A stretch of 57,933 nucleotides of DNA. Source: Tieghemiomyces parasiticus (lineage: Eukaryota > Kickxellomycota > Dimargaritomycetes > Dimargaritales > Dimargaritaceae). Within the stretch, counting starts at the first letter, position 1; the number at the start of each line of letters is the position of its first letter. The position numbers and the translations under genes are program-made. Of the stretch, positions 28,747-41,023 are shown in pieces. A model generated the notes under the pieces. The model did not search any database, was not told the DNA's origin, and saw only the letters and a list, made by a program, of their open reading frames with translations. The stretch covers positions 1 through 57,933 of the forward strand of contig JANBPT010000197.1 of assembly GCA_027575765.1 (NCBI GenBank), written 5' to 3'.

Positions 28747-31700
28747 CTATGGCTTCACCAAAGACGCCGGTAGACTGCCAAGGCTGACGGTCTGAGCCAA
28801 TCGACGTGCCGCCGCTCCCCCGGCGCCAACCTCGCCGCTGGCCTTCAAAACCATCGTGGCGTACGAGACAGGTATGTTACCGTTCGTCTCCTTGATGATA
28901 TCTTCAATACGCTGAACGTTGGCGGCGTCCCCGGCGGTGGCAAAGGCCTGCTGGAGGGCCCGGTAGGACGCGTAGTTGGGCTGTAGTCCGTCGGTGGTGA
29001 TATGGGTGAACCAGGCCAGGGCCTGCTGGAGGTCCCGACCCTGGACGCCGTAGCCCTCGATCAGGACGTTATAATGGGCCAGTCGGCTCGGGGTGGTCGA
29101 TGTGGGTGCGGCACTAGCGTAGGCCTCGCTCGTCACCCGATTCCGTTGCCTTTCCACGTCACCGGTTGCGTGGGTGCTCGATGAAGGTGCCTTTTCTGAG
29201 GGACTCGTGGCGGTGGCTGTAGGCGGGGCGCGTTGGCGCAGGGCGCGGAAGAGTGCAGTCGCCTGCAGAAGGTTAGGGGGCTCGTAAAACACCATGAGCT
29301 TCATGACGAGCAAGGTCAGCGTAGCGTCCAGGGGGACTCCGTCAGTCACCAGGTGCTCATAGACAGTCTGAGCCCCCGCACGCTGGCGGGCCCGTTCGAC
29401 AAAGTAGTGAAGTAGCTTGGTGTAAGGCTGGCTGCGTCGCATTAGGTAGTTGGGATCACTTTCGCTGTCAACCCCGTAGAATTGGCGCAGGAAGCGCTGT
29501 TGTAAGTCGGTTGAGGTGGCCGCCTCCCGCGCCCCTCCGCTGGAAGACGCACGTGGCCACCGATTGGCATGGGTGGCCCGGAACTCCTCCAAACACTTCA
29601 TGGCTTCAGGGACGCGCCCCCGGGTCAGGGCGACTTCGATCACTATCAGGTGCGTACGGTACGTAGTGGGTAGGTGGGCGCCGTGCACGTACTCGTAAAG
29701 CGCCGGCACCTGGTCAAGCTGGTACCTGGTGGATAAACATAGAGTCATGAGGGCCTCGATAAATTTAGTGGGGATCCACTGGCGGTGGGTCCGTAGTAGG
29801 GCAAACATTTCGAAGCCCAGAGAGACCGACGAGCTGTGAAGTGGAGCCCGCTCGAGGATTAGGGTTAGGACCGAAGCTGAGAGGGCGAGCCCGTCGCGCT
29901 GAGTGGATCGTGCGATGTTGACTGCCGGATAATAGTGGCCCCCACGGAGCTTGTGGAGCGCCCGGGCGCTGTGGATGGCGCGTAGATAGTCATGGCGGTC
30001 GGAGGCAAGCTCCACGCGGGAGGCGAGGGAGAAAGCGACCTTGGTAATGGCATCGAACTCGGTCGAATCCGTTTGAAGGGAACGGAGTGAAGCGGTCGAG
30101 AGATAGTAACTTAGATCGGTGAGGGGCGGGGGCGTTTGGGCGGCCTTGAGCAGCGAAAGGACTTCCTGTGATTCCTTGGGGTTGGGTGTCGCCGTGACGG
30201 CGAGGCCAGTAGTCGTCCGGTCGGATATGGAAGGGTGGGAGCTCGCCGTAGCCCCTGACGGAACCGATTTCGAGGGTTCGAGCTGGGTCTTCAGGGGATT
30301 GGTGGCCAGCTTGGGCGGTGGAAGGGTCAGACGCGCCTCGATCACGTAGCCTTCAGGACTAGCCGAATCAAACCGAACGAGCTTACCGACCCTCGCCATG
30401 GCCACGTTCGCTAGGTCTGCGAACCGCTTAATATCCTCCGGCCACTGTAGTCGAGCCACATCGGCCATCACGTTACTCACCAGCATCTCCAAAGGCCTAT
30501 CCTGCAGCACGTTAGCACACCGGAGTAAGGTTTCAAAGTACCGGCCCATCGAGGCCGCCCCGGCGGTCTGGTAGGCCGACGCCACACCGTCGCGGGTGTG
30601 ATGGTACATGGTAACGACGGACATGGCCAATGGACGGTTTTCGTAGAATCTCCGAGGGAGCAGATCGGTGTAGATGCGGGCGTGAAAGGCCAAGTCACTG
30701 GGGGCCTGGCGGTGCATTGTATCCAGGATGATTTTCATAGCCGGGACTGACGTCGCCGATGTCGTTGCCTTGGCCAACGAGGTACCGATGGGTGCGGCAA
30801 CGGTATCCGGTTTGACAGCTTTGCAGGCTGCGCGCAGGAATGCCGTCAGGGCCCGGTTGGCGAGAGTTTGGGAGCTACTGCCTACGCCACCGCTTGGGTT
30901 TGTCACTTGGTCACGTAGAAACGTCAGGGCCGGGCCTACCAGCCCGAGGTCCAACCGGCGGCCCTGGCGGATCAGGGCGTCGCATAGATCAAAGGTGGCG
31001 GCCAAGTCGCGGTTGGTGAGCGCCAGTCCGATCAGTTGATTGTGGAGGTCTTGGCTGACCTGCCGGTTGCGCTGCCGGGCGTGATGGTAAATCCGGCGGG
31101 CGGCGCGGTAATCTGCCCGGCCCACCAGCCCACGTAGCACCAGGTTGTAGGTAGCCTCGGTCGGGATGGCGTTGGGGATGGCGTTTGGGGCATCGCCGTC
31201 CGTCATGCGGCCAAAAAGTTCATGGGCGGCCTCGACCTGGCCCGTCTCAACAAGGTGGCCCATGACGAGGTTGTAGTACGGAGTGTCTGGAGGCAGGCCA
31301 AGGGCGTGAGCCTGTGGTTGGATGGCGGCGAGGGCGGCGTCAGGGCCAGCTAATTCAGTAAGACCAGTGATGTAGGCGCTCAAGACGTAAACCGGGCCGT
31401 GGGGTCTCTGGGCCAGCGACTCGGTCATCTCCACCCGCCGGCGGGACTGCACGGCGTATTCCTCGAACGTTCGGTGCAGGGCATCCAGGTCACGTAGGAC
31501 CGTGTGGGCGCGGATCAGACTGCCCGCCGTGAAGGGCGTGGGCCGGATCATGTTGGCCTGCATATCGGCGTACACGGCCAACACGGTGGCGGCATCCGCA
31601 TGGTCGGCGGCCGACCGGAGGATTAGATCGTAAGTGTAAGCATCCAGGTAAATTTGGAGCTTCTGGGCCAACTGTACAAGTTCGAGGACCACGGGGTAAT

Positions 31701-32286
31701 TACGTTCCAACATGAGACACCGGCGTTCCTCGTGGATCTTTGACACTGGTTCTTGGCCGCGGGTGGTTGCTGTTAGGTCTCGAGCATCGAGTTGCTCTAG
31801 CCGGTCGCGGATCACCCGATCACGGTCGCACAGGACGCGGGCGAGGGCGGTAAGCTCTATAAAAGTCGGGATAAACCCGTGGGCCCGGGCCTCGCGGAAT
31901 ACATCGAGGAGCCGCGTGGCCGGTTCCTGGCGGTCATACAATTGGCATAGTCGGCTAAGCAGGAGGACGTAGGTTCGGTGGTTGGGCTGGATTTCTTCGT
32001 ACTTCATGCGCTCGTAGAGGTACCAGAGGTATGGAAGGGACTTGGCGCCGGGCCGGACCTCCTGGATTAGGTCATTATAGATACGTAGGGGGCCGCCAAC
32101 AAGCGGGGGTCCTCGTGTGGCCTGGGTATTAGCAGCAGGCCCCGCCACCGCCGGGCAACGGGCGGCTGATTTGTTCGTTGGCACGGACCGGTTTGCAAGC
32201 GACAAATAACCTCGGGCATGAACGCGATCCCGTAACCGCAGCCGCGAATCGCGTAGGGCCGGGAAAGGATAACGAAACAAGGACAT
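28747..32286 (-). CDS. Pentatricopeptide-repeat protein, probably mitochondrial
   Basis: Single-exon gene of 1,179 residues from the ATG at 32,286 (the frame extends nine codons upstream from a TTG). The N-terminus MSLFRYPFPALRDSRLRLR is arginine-rich and lacks acids for about 20 residues except one Asp, as in a mitochondrial targeting sequence. Degenerate PPR motifs (about 35 residues, helix-turn-helix) recur throughout, clearest at ATYNLVLRGLVGRADYRAAR and, near the C-terminus, HYNVLIEGYGVQGRDLQQAL followed by LQPNYASYRALQQAF. Such proteins bind organellar RNA and act in its processing, stability or translation. The middle third (about 600-760) is less repeat-like and Ser/Thr/Pro-rich. The specific RNA target and yeast counterpart cannot be named from sequence. 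Confidence 0.88.
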   Translation of the reverse strand: MSLFRYPFPALRDSRLRLRDRVHARGYLSLANRSVPTNKSAARCPAVAGPAANTQATRGPPLVGGPLRIYNDLIQEVRPGAKSLPYLWYLYERMKYEEIQPNHRTYVLLLSRLCQLYDRQEPATRLLDVFREARAHGFIPTFIELTALARVLCDRDRVIRDRLEQLDARDLTATTRGQEPVSKIHEERRCLMLERNYPVVLELVQLAQKLQIYLDAYTYDLILRSAADHADAATVLAVYADMQANMIRPTPFTAGSLIRAHTVLRDLDALHRTFEEYAVQSRRRVEMTESLAQRPHGPVYVLSAYITGLTELAGPDAALAAIQPQAHALGLPPDTPYYNLVMGHLVETGQVEAAHELFGRMTDGDAPNAIPNAIPTEATYNLVLRGLVGRADYRAARRIYHHARQRNRQVSQDLHNQLIGLALTNRDLAATFDLCDALIRQGRRLDLGLVGPALTFLRDQVTNPSGGVGSSSQTLANRALTAFLRAACKAVKPDTVAAPIGTSLAKATTSATSVPAMKIILDTMHRQAPSDLAFHARIYTDLLPRRFYENRPLAMSVVTMYHHTRDGVASAYQTAGAASMGRYFETLLRCANVLQDRPLEMLVSNVMADVARLQWPEDIKRFADLANVAMARVGKLVRFDSASPEGYVIEARLTLPPPKLATNPLKTQLEPSKSVPSGATASSHPSISDRTTTGLAVTATPNPKESQEVLSLLKAAQTPPPLTDLSYYLSTASLRSLQTDSTEFDAITKVAFSLASRVELASDRHDYLRAIHSARALHKLRGGHYYPAVNIARSTQRDGLALSASVLTLILERAPLHSSSVSLGFEMFALLRTHRQWIPTKFIEALMTLCLSTRYQLDQVPALYEYVHGAHLPTTYRTHLIVIEVALTRGRVPEAMKCLEEFRATHANRWPRASSSGGAREAATSTDLQQRFLRQFYGVDSESDPNYLMRRSQPYTKLLHYFVERARQRAGAQTVYEHLVTDGVPLDATLTLLVMKLMVFYEPPNLLQATALFRALRQRAPPTATATSPSEKAPSSSTHATGDVERQRNRVTSEAYASAAPTSTTPSRLAHYNVLIEGYGVQGRDLQQALAWFTHITTDGLQPNYASYRALQQAFATAGDAANVQRIEDIIKETNGNIPVSYATMVLKASGEVGAGGAAARRLAQTVSLGSLPASLVKP

Positions 32287-32313
32287 GGGCGTATGCAGAT
32301 TTGCGACAGCCAA

Positions 32314-32672
32314 ATAAGTCGTCGGCTGGAGGTGATCAAGATGCGGGGCACATGCGCGGCTCCATAGAGCAAAACAAGATCGCTTTTAACGAATTTTTAT
32401 GAACGGACCAGGTTGACGCAGTCGAGGGTGATGGTCAACGATGGGATTCACACCGTAGTTTGATAAGGTAAGATTTTTTTATATAGAGGGCTCTGTGGCC
32501 TTCCCTTACGTTCTAGATGAGTGGCGCCCGCCACTCAACTTCAAAGTTAAGACAACCTCGGCACTCATTACGATATTGATTTTAATATATTAGCAAGTGA
32601 CATGTAATATACAACGTACGGTTGGAGTAGGAAATACGTATCAGGAATGTCCAGACTGTACGCCTCATTCCC
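32314..32672. other. Short spacer, PPR gene upstream / DAD2 3' flank
   Basis: AT-rich, with T runs and TATA-like sequence near 32,480 (TTTTTTTATATAGAG). Nothing else seen. Confidence 0.5.
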
Positions 32673-33136
32673 CTAAGGGCTCGCATAGCCTCCTGACATA
32701 GGGTCAGTAGCGTCCTGGGTATCGACCTCGGTTAAGGGGACGGCAATCATGGTGATGGGGGCCTTTGGATCAGCACCGGCTTCCAGCTGGTCACCTAGTG
32801 AAGTAGAGTATAAAAAAAAGGTATATATTGAAAGGCGTAGCCCTGAAGGCGGGTTAAGTTTGTGCAAAGCATCATGAATGAAAATCCGGCCAACGGCTGG
32901 TTATTTCCCGCCAAACTGCCCTGGTGACCGAGTTACCTACCGATAGCCCTAACGTTGCTAAACACGCTCGACCAGTTACTCATGACATTCCCCATGACAT
33001 CGAACTGAGTGATGATCTCATCCAGCTCAGAATTGAGGGCCGTGGTGGACTTGCGGATCTGCCACGAAAGTTCGCATAGTTGGGTGAGCTGCCGGCATTC
33101 CCGCGACTTGGCATGGACGGCTTCAGCGGAGCTCAT
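32673..33136 (-). CDS. DAD2: DASH/Dam1 complex subunit Dad2
   Basis: Small kinetochore protein of the DASH/Dam1 ring that couples chromosomes to microtubules in fungi. Two exons: 32,941-33,136 and 32,673-32,794, intron GTAGGT...CTAG with phase kept, giving 105 residues, close to the usual Dad2 length. The coiled-coil-like first exon (ECRQLTQLCELSWQIRKSTT, then ELDEIITQFDVMGNVMSNW) and the conserved WSSVFSNVRAI segment fit Dad2, where NW..VFRAI is a typical signature. The second exon carries the proline-containing tail (APITMIAVPLTEVD). The frame continues upstream of this ATG to 33,250, but that section lacks Dad2 similarity. Identification is by motif and size. Confidence 0.8.
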
Positions 33137-34338
33137 GGCGGGAATGGAGTCAAATGGGCGATTGAGGGAATCGGTAGGAAGGCTGACGAGCAGAGGTATT
33201 GAGGAAAGCAGCAACTGATGCCGGGTGGTATACAAGCGTACCATAGGCAATACCAGCCAGAAAAATTCAAACAGCGCCTTCGTGTGTTGGACCGAGCGAC
33301 CGAGGATGCCAATATGCCCATGTTATTGATTCCCTTGGATGTAGCCGGAGTGTTGTGTCTAGGTCACCCGCCAGATTCCTGGCATCGGGTTTAAGCCTGG
33401 GGGACGTAGAGCAGCGCCCCTGCCCAGATATCGAGTCAGCCAGTGAAACAAGCACTCTGCGCCCTCCTTGTGGAGCTCCCCATAGCGTATCACATGACAG
33501 ACACCAACTCCCAAAGCGTATCGCACACACGATGTCTAGGCCCAACGGCGTGGGGCCCGGTGGGGATACACCCAGTAGCTCTTGGAGGCAGGTAAGTCTT
33601 TAAGATTCATTGCAGCACGTGTTGGGCGAGTTGGAATACTGTGGCATAGCACTACGGCGGCCTACCCAGACGTTAGACCTCCAGGTGACATGTTGTGCCC
33701 GCTTTCCAGAGCTACGGGTACTCGCAGGACATCCCCTCCTCCCGTGCTCGCAACCAGCGCCGTTTGCAGAAGGTGTCTTGCGACTGACGCGTAGGCGAAA
33801 GGTCGCGACCGAGCCCGACTCGCTCATCATGGGGCCGGGAGGGAACACGGGAGCAGGTGGAGAGGATAGCCAGGTCTCCAGCAAGGATTCTCTACACGAG
33901 GGTTTCGGCCAACACCACCGCCCAGTCCCTGCTAAAGGCGCGGCCGCCGCCTCGCCCGATGGCCCGGGCGCAAATGAGGAGGAGGGCCTGTCACCTGCAA
34001 CCCTAGGGCCCCCCTAACAGGTAGCTGCTCCCTTCCGAGCCCACCCGGTTCCACATGGCCCCATCCCCCTATGCTATGCGTACGGCACGAACTCCTGGTG
34101 CACGATTCGCGACGACTGCCTTATCTATAAGTCACACCTCCCGGATACTGGTCCACTTGATTCGCCCGTTTCACCTCCCTCACTAATTTCCACCTCGACG
34201 ACGTACTACCAATCTATTGTCTTTGCTCACGCGCTGCCTTTTCGCAACCATTGTCTGATTCACCCTGTTTTCTTTTTTCTTCACCACCCCGTCTGCGCAA
34301 GACGCTCCCTCCTTTCTATTCGCTCTAATCTCTCAGCC
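33137..34338. other. Divergent promoter region between DAD2 and SDH2
   Basis: About 1.2 kb between two genes transcribed away from each other. The part just upstream of SDH2 (34,140-34,335) is strongly pyrimidine-rich, typical of a fungal transcription start. A plus-strand frame at 33,610-34,017 (135 codons) is Pro/Gly-rich with no recognised domain and is probably chance. Confidence 0.55.
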
Positions 34339-35502
34339 ATGTCGCTATCCCTCCTCGCCAAGTCGGCCGCCCCAGCCGCGTTCCGCCAGACGGGCAAGGT
34401 AAGTTTACAAGTATTGACTTGCAGCCGCCCACTCATTCTCGGCACCTCGAGGTGAAAGGGGAGACCCGTATTCCGAGTGAAGTGATTCCTAGGAATCAGG
34501 TCGATTCTAAACCACTGCCCCATGTCCCACCGCCTTCGCCACCGCCCCCCCTCCTCGCATAGCTCATGGCCCGCACCATGGTCACAGCCACCACCCCGAG
34601 TAAGGCCTCATTAACTGAGAACTCGGTCGAACAAGCCAATATGGCTGGTAGGTCGCCGCTCAACAAGACCATTTCAATCTACCGCTGGGTAAGTCGCCTC
34701 ATTTGGCTGAGCAGCCCCGCTGGATGCGACTATTCACTGCCATGCCTTCAAGCCAACTTCCGAGACCGGCCTCTAACCCTCCACGATAACCTCTACTTAC
34801 CCATTCACCAACCCACAAATGCAGGACCCGGAGAATCCCACCGCCAAGCCCCACATGCAGGACTACACGGTCGACCTGAACAACTGTGGCCCCATGATGC
34901 TGGACGCCCTGCTTAAGATCAAGAACGAGATTGACCCGTCGCTCACTCTGCGCCGCTCGTGCCGCGAAGGCATCTGCGGGTCGTGTGCCATGAACATCAA
35001 CGGAGCCAACACCCTGGCGTGTCTGTGCAAGATTGAGCGCACCACGAGCAAGGCGGACAAGATCTACCCGCTGCCGCACATGTACGTTATCAAGGACCTG
35101 GTCCCCGACATGACCTATTTTTATAAGCAGTACAAAAGCATTGAGCCTTACCTTAAGTACAAGACGCCGCCGCCGGAGAAGACGGAGAACCTGCAGTCGA
35201 TCGAGCAGCGCAAGAAGCTTGACGGCCTGTACGAGTGCATCCTCTGCGCCTGCTGCTCCACTTCTTGCCCGAGCTACTGGTGGAACCAGGACGAGTACCT
35301 CGGCCCGGCCGTCCTCCTCCAGTCCTACCGCTGGATGGCCGACAGCCGCGACCAGTTTGGTGTCGAGCGTCGCGAGCGCATGCAAAATGCCTTCAGCGTC
35401 TACCGTTGCCACACCATCATGAACTGCACCCGCACTTGCCCCAAGGGCCTGAACCCCGGCAAGGCCATTGCTGAAATCAAGAAGCTCTTGGCGACCGATT
35501 AG
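34339..35502 (+). CDS. SDH2: Succinate dehydrogenase iron-sulfur subunit
   Basis: Complex II / TCA-cycle subunit that passes electrons from the flavoprotein to ubiquinone at the mitochondrial inner membrane. Three exons: 34,339-34,398; 34,563-34,688; 34,825-35,502, all phase 0, 287 residues. The N-terminus ([20 protein letters not shown]) is a mitochondrial presequence. The [2Fe-2S] ligands are in [21 protein letters not shown]; the [4Fe-4S] cluster motif is [16 protein letters not shown]; the [3Fe-4S] motif is [17 protein letters not shown]. All ligand cysteines are present. A GTAAGG inside exon 2 (34,600) resembles a donor but the frame reads through it, and I keep it as exon. Confidence 0.97.
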
Positions 35503-35868
35503 TGTTTCAAATATAGAAATGGTGGAGGGATACACCACACCCTAGCGCTCCCTTCCACCCACCCCTCATTTTATTTTCAGTCGGTAGCGGCTAGGAAGCT
35601 GGCCTTGCCACCGAAGGCTGCCAGCTGCTTTCTTATTGAAAAAGGCTAACACACAACGAACTAAATAAACGTTCACTCTCCCTAAGTAATGGTGGTGGTA
35701 ACGAATGGTGACATTAGTACTTGCGAGCGACAGAGATGATGGAAGGGAGGGCATTGTGAACTCACACGTCCGTGGGTATGTGCTGGGCGCTAAGAAAGCA
35801 AGGGCAATGGACATGTCGCCTTCTAGTGATATTTAAAAAATGATGAAAGAGACAACGAACGAGATGAT
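35503..35868. other. Spacer between convergent SDH2 and SYO1 3' ends
   Basis: Non-coding region where the two genes end head to head. It holds AT-rich stretches that may carry polyadenylation signals for both. No gene seen. Confidence 0.55.
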
Positions 35869-38442
35869 TTACTTGCGCTGGGCCGCCTCATCCTGCTTGT
35901 AGGCGATGAAGGCCGGGAAACTGAGGTAGACCTCCTCCGCACGGCGGCGAAGTTCCGGGTGGGTACGGCGATCGACAGACTTGACCAGCCGCTTGATGTC
36001 GTGGCGCAGGGCGTCCAGGCGGGTCAGGTACCGACCCTGTACAAACACGGGCCCGTCGTAGTCATAACTGGCATCACCGTAGACTTCGTAGAAGGCGTCG
36101 AGCGCCTGGAAGATGGACTCGATGGGGGCTGGGTCGAACTGGGAGGATTTGCCGCTGGGTAGAGCGATGATCCGGCGGGTTTCCGCCTCAATTACGTGGG
36201 TAATGAGGAAGTCGCCCACTACACGGTTCTCCTCGACGTGACCGGGGCGCCGGCGGGCGATACTGCCCAGGATACCCACGCATTTCACCTTAATGCCGGC
36301 GCTGGCCACTCCGCTGGCATCGGTAAAAGTGCTCATGAAGGTGGCAACCTGATCACCCGTAACAGGGACCTCGCCTTCGGACCCGCGGGCCAGGCTCCAT
36401 AGGCAACCCAGAGCCATGCTGAGGAACTCGCTCCGGAAGAGCGGCCATTCGAGGGCGGTGGCAAACCGTTCTTGAATCGGGGTTGGGGTGGCGGCCCGGT
36501 GGGCCATAACGAACAGGCGCGGCCAGACATCGTAGACCAGGTCGCGGTGCCCATGCGTAGCGTTGAACCACGCTCGGTTGGGACCCTCCTCGGCCATGAC
36601 CAGCCAAAAGTTGTTAAGACAGCCTAGGGCCCGCAGGTGAAGGACGTTAAGTGAGGATTGGAACGATTGTAGGGTAGAAAGCGCCAGGGCGTCGCGGCCA
36701 GCGATATCGGTTTCGGTCGAGGCGGCGGCATCGGAGGATTGCGGACTAGCGGGTGTAGCAGCTTCCGCAGGTAGACTGTCAAGGTACTTCGTAATGGGTT
36801 CGGCCAGGTGCAGAGTCGGGGCTAGAATGTGGCGGGTGAAGAGATCCACAAGCTTGGCGTCCATGGTATCCTCGTCGTCGGCATGGTCCCCACCGGTCAC
36901 GTCTAGAAGGTCCTCCAAGTCAGAACCTTCTAGGGCGTCCTCGTCCTCTTCAATCCCGTGGTCATCATCCTCCTCCATTTCAGCCTCCATACGCTCGTCG
37001 GCAGAACCTACGCCTGACTTCTCGTCACCAGCATCTTCCGCCATGACGTTGTGATCACCACTTGTCTTCCCCCCCTTGCCATTGGCCTGGCGGGCCTCCC
37101 ACGCCAGCCGCTGCTCTTCCTTAGCCTCCTTGTCGAGCTCGGCCTGGGTGAATAGGTTGGCCAGCAATTCCAGCACAACGTGTAGCGCATTGATGGTGTT
37201 CTCCGTATCTGTTAGAGCCTGGACAGCCTGGACGCTGGCCTTGGCCTTGGCGTCGCCAACCGATGCGGCGTTCAATTTAATACGTCCAGCCAACTCGCAG
37301 GCCCGCTGGACCGTCGCGTCCAAATCCTTGGGCAGGTGACTAGCCAGGACCTTGAGCAGGGTGCTACGATACTTTTCGTAGCGCGGGGCTACGTTGGCCG
37401 GGGCGCGCTGGGAGAAGGCGGCGGTGTGATACAGGGTGCCTCCAATGTAGACGGGGAGCTCCGGTACGGCTTTGAACGTGTGATTGTGCGGGTCAGCCGC
37501 AGCGTCCAACCCGTCAAATAGGAGGTCCAGATAGTCTCCACTGGACATCCACCTACGCATCATGAAGGGATTGTTGGCAGTGAGTGTGTAGAGGCACTGG
37601 CCGGCCATAAGCCGCGGAGCGGCTGGGATACGGGCATCGTGGGTCGTCACGAATGGGAGAACGAACGCCAGCGGGTTCGTATCGTTCACTCGGCGGAGCC
37701 CGATCTGCGAGCCCTCGCTCAGGGTGAGTAGTAGCGACAGGATATTCTCCGACACCTCCCACACCAGCTTCTCGGTAAGCTGACCCTTCGGCACAGTCTC
37801 GGAAGCGGGACCTGTTGATCCGGCTGGGCGGGCCAGCAGGTCGGCAATGAAGTAGGAAGCCTTATCCATGAGCTGGCGTAGGACGAGGGTGATATTCTTC
37901 TTGAGCATTTGGGCGTCGATCCCGGGGTCACAGAGGGTACCCAGGTTCCGCAGGGCACCCAGGCACTCGGAAACGACGGTCAGCGAGTCGTCGGTGAGAC
38001 GTTCCACCAGCAAGCCGACCAGGTTGGTGGCGAGCATCTTGCGCCGGTACTGCGGGTTGCTCATAAAAATATGCGACACGCTGGTGGCCGCCCAGGCCCG
38101 CTCATCAGCGTCGGCCGATTCCAACTGAGATAACCAACGGGGAAGTAATGTGGGAGGAATGAGTGGGCAGCAGGGGCGGAGGTACAAGTGGTGGGTTAGC
38201 AGGTAGGTGGAAACCCTCGGTCGCCGGTTGTACCTTGATTCTAGTTCCTGTTGGTAACCGACAGTTCACCTCTCCATCCCCATCGTTGCGAAACCTACCT
38301 TCTTAAGTAGGGGCAAGCCTTGCTCGGCGGTGAGAGGCAGCTGCTGGCTGCTCATGCCACCTCCGACGGCGGCAGCACTGGCCGCTAGGAGCCCGATCGG
38401 GTTGACCCGGGCCTTAGCTATGGTACGCTTAGCTTTCCCCAT
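35869..38442 (-). CDS. SYO1: HEAT/ARM-repeat symportin Syo1 (HEATR3-like)
   Basis: Chaperone that imports ribosomal proteins L5 and L11 together into the nucleus for 5S RNP assembly (family knowledge). Two exons: 38,299-38,442 (48 codons) and 35,869-38,124, intron GTAGGT...CTCAG, phase 0, total 799 residues. The first exon (MGKAKRTIAKARVNPIGLL) matches the basic N-terminus expected of Syo1, a nuclear-import signal. Helical repeats follow (LESADADERAWAATSVSHIF, then LVERLTDDSLTVVSECLGAL). A strongly acidic insertion at roughly residues 370-440 (EEDDDHGIEEDEDALEGSD) corresponds to the Syo1 acidic loop. No break or missing part seen. Confidence 0.88.
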
Positions 38443-41023
38443 GGTCGTTGTAGGAATTGTCTAGCTGCGGTTGTAGAACGCGAAGGCGTGGTCGGGGTGT
38501 GAACTGGGCGATCCGGACGGCAGTAAATGGCGGTGGCTGACCCGGAGAAGAAAATGACCAGCAGTAAAGGCAAGATAACGGACACTCTTGGATAAATGTG
38601 CTGAAGCATCGGACGTGCGCGGGACCTGGGCGCCTTGGTATTGGTTTGCATACTGGGCACGTCCTCGGTCGCATTTCTCTGACGCATGGCCCGAGCCTAC
38701 CTGGCATTTTTTTAGTGCTAGACATCATGGCTTTGTGCTTTTTTTTTTTTAGCTGACCATGGGAGCAGAGCTGCTGCTGAGAGTCCTGATGGGATGGGTA
38801 AAACCCGGATACTAAAAAAAAATAATCAATCACCGATTTCAGGTGTAGCCCATATTTCCCACAACTAGTGGTTTACCAACTTCCTCCCTATAAAAATGCT
38901 GACCACCCACCGCCCTCCCAATTAAAATCGTGAACAAATACGGGCCACATTTAGTTCGAGATTAGTGCATTCGTTGCCTCCTCTCGCGTTCCCGTGGTCC
39001 AGACTAACGTGTTGGTGAAGTGGCTTATATATTGTGGGCCATTTTGCTCCTTAACGGGAGGTCAAGCGTGTTTAGGTGAGGCACCAAATTTGCCCCACCT
39101 GGCCTACCGACCGAAAAGGTACATCTGTAAATCGACTAAAAAACTGAAAAGAGCGTTCCGTTGACCTGGGTATGTCGCAGTTAAGGCCCATGATCACGAC
39201 TATCAAGAACTTAGCGGACCACTACACCGATCTGACTTCAGCACCTCGTAGACAAGTTATCGTCAACTTTAATTAGGGGTGTCTCTCAAAAATTGACAGT
39301 TTGTTGGAATGAGGTACTCAATCACGTCCTTATTAGACAGTTGCCGTGTTAGTCAGCGCATATCCTAAACTGTCCAAATACAAGCGACTTTTTTACGTAC
39401 TTCCTGCATTCTCCACAAGGATCATGATTCCAGGGACTATGGTATGTGTAGCCTGATCCAATATCGGATGAAACATAGTATGGCTTATCCTGTACGGCTT
39501 ACCCTCTATTTATGCAGCCAAGTTCAGAATCTAGAGGGGTATAATGAGGACATGTAACATTTGGGGTAAGTCCAAGTTTACCTCGGGTAGAGGGTAAGTG
39601 TGTCATCTGCTAGAAGGTAGATACTATGCCAGGATGAATCACGGCCCACAAGCTTTAAAGTCACTAGGCCTGGCTAACCGAGAGAGGACGATACATACGT
39701 GAGGAGAAGTAGAGGCGTCGAAGTGAACAGCCTGCATCCACGTACTCGTTATTTACCCCCAGCCCGGGTATGGACCCTTACACCAACTTCGGTTTTATCC
39801 TTGCGCCTCGATATCAGGTAGAGTAGATTTTACATCATTGATTCTAATAATAGGATAGGTCTTATAGACCTCTGCCGCTCAAGCGAACGCCATAAGCGTG
39901 GGGATGACCAGATACCTCCGCTACCTAGGTCCAACCTGTCGATTAACAGCCGGCCTGCTTTTCCTCAACAATTAAGCCACGCTCGTTCCAGTTTCCACTT
40001 CTCGCCTACTTTACTTAATTTTAAAATTCAACGGTCTACTAAGCCTCCAAACGTGGCTTATGAGTTACTGATCATTAGGTATCCTCATTGCTTCAGCTAA
40101 ATAATTTTTGTCACGTACCTGCATACGTTACCGCCGTATTCCTGTCGGACTCGTTTCTTTGTTCTTGCTGTAATCGCCGCCGTCTTTCCTACCGTTCCAA
40201 GCTCGTGATTGTTACCACCACCATTTCACCCGTTATTATATTTTCTTCGCCATCATCCCGTACCAAGATCCATCGTGCACCCCACTACTACATTTCCTGT
40301 CCCTCGCCCTGAGCCACGTCCTCCACCTACAACTCCCCTTGAACTATGTACCTCCCCTGTCCGCCGTCCTCCACTCCTCACTTCATTGGCCCTCTAGCAC
40401 GGTTTTTCTCCGCAATTGTGGATTCGCGGGGTCGAAGCCAACGGTGCACTGGGACTGCACATGGTGAAAAACCGTAAGACGCACTGGCGACATACACCAA
40501 CTCTACTTTGTCGAACGTACTGTATTGGTGAGCTAAAGAACGCGGTCGGCAGAAAAGGGCGGCGTTGAGCTCCTCCTTCATATATTGCCAACAGGTTTAC
40601 AAGTAGCCTGGGAAGGTGTCCAGTGCAGGAATTCCCAAGGCGTATTAGCGCCTCCGCCGAACATGCACCTAGCACGCCACTTCAACGATGATATTACCTA
40701 AAGGAGACGGGGTCAGGCCTCCTACGACAACGAGAGGTCCCCCAGCACCGAGACCCAATTATTTAAAAAGTTCACGTTCCGCATGGTAAATTGAAACTGA
40801 TTTTCAGTGCTTGTGCAATTAGATTATTTTTCCTTTCGATTCTCGGTTCCATTACGATTTATTCGCTTGCAGTCCTACGCCATTCATTAACTGTTCTCTA
40901 TTATATCTTAACTCCCTCCCCGAGCTGCACACCTCATTACAATACCATAGTTTTTCACACTGTGGTTTGCGGGTAGGCATCTTAGCCCAGGCCCAAGCGC
41001 CGTTTGCGCTGTGTTCCCTTGCA
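38443..41023. other. Long gene-free region upstream of SYO1
   Basis: About 2.6 kb without a convincing gene; AT-rich in 38.8-40.1 kb. It contains T10-A10 type homopolymers near 38.74 and 38.81 kb. Short open frames near 40.1-40.7 kb (60-93 codons, both strands) are not recognisable. No tRNA, rRNA or transposon-like coding sequence was seen. Confidence 0.5.

Noticed and set aside
34600..34635. Possible 36-base intron in SDH2 exon 2 (GTAAGG...CAAG)
   Set aside because: Too short, and the frame reads through without a stop into the conserved ISIYRW segment.
34699..35538. 279-codon minus-strand frame over SDH2
   Set aside because: It is fully antisense to the SDH2 third exon, whose cluster ligands are all intact; no similarity in the minus frame.
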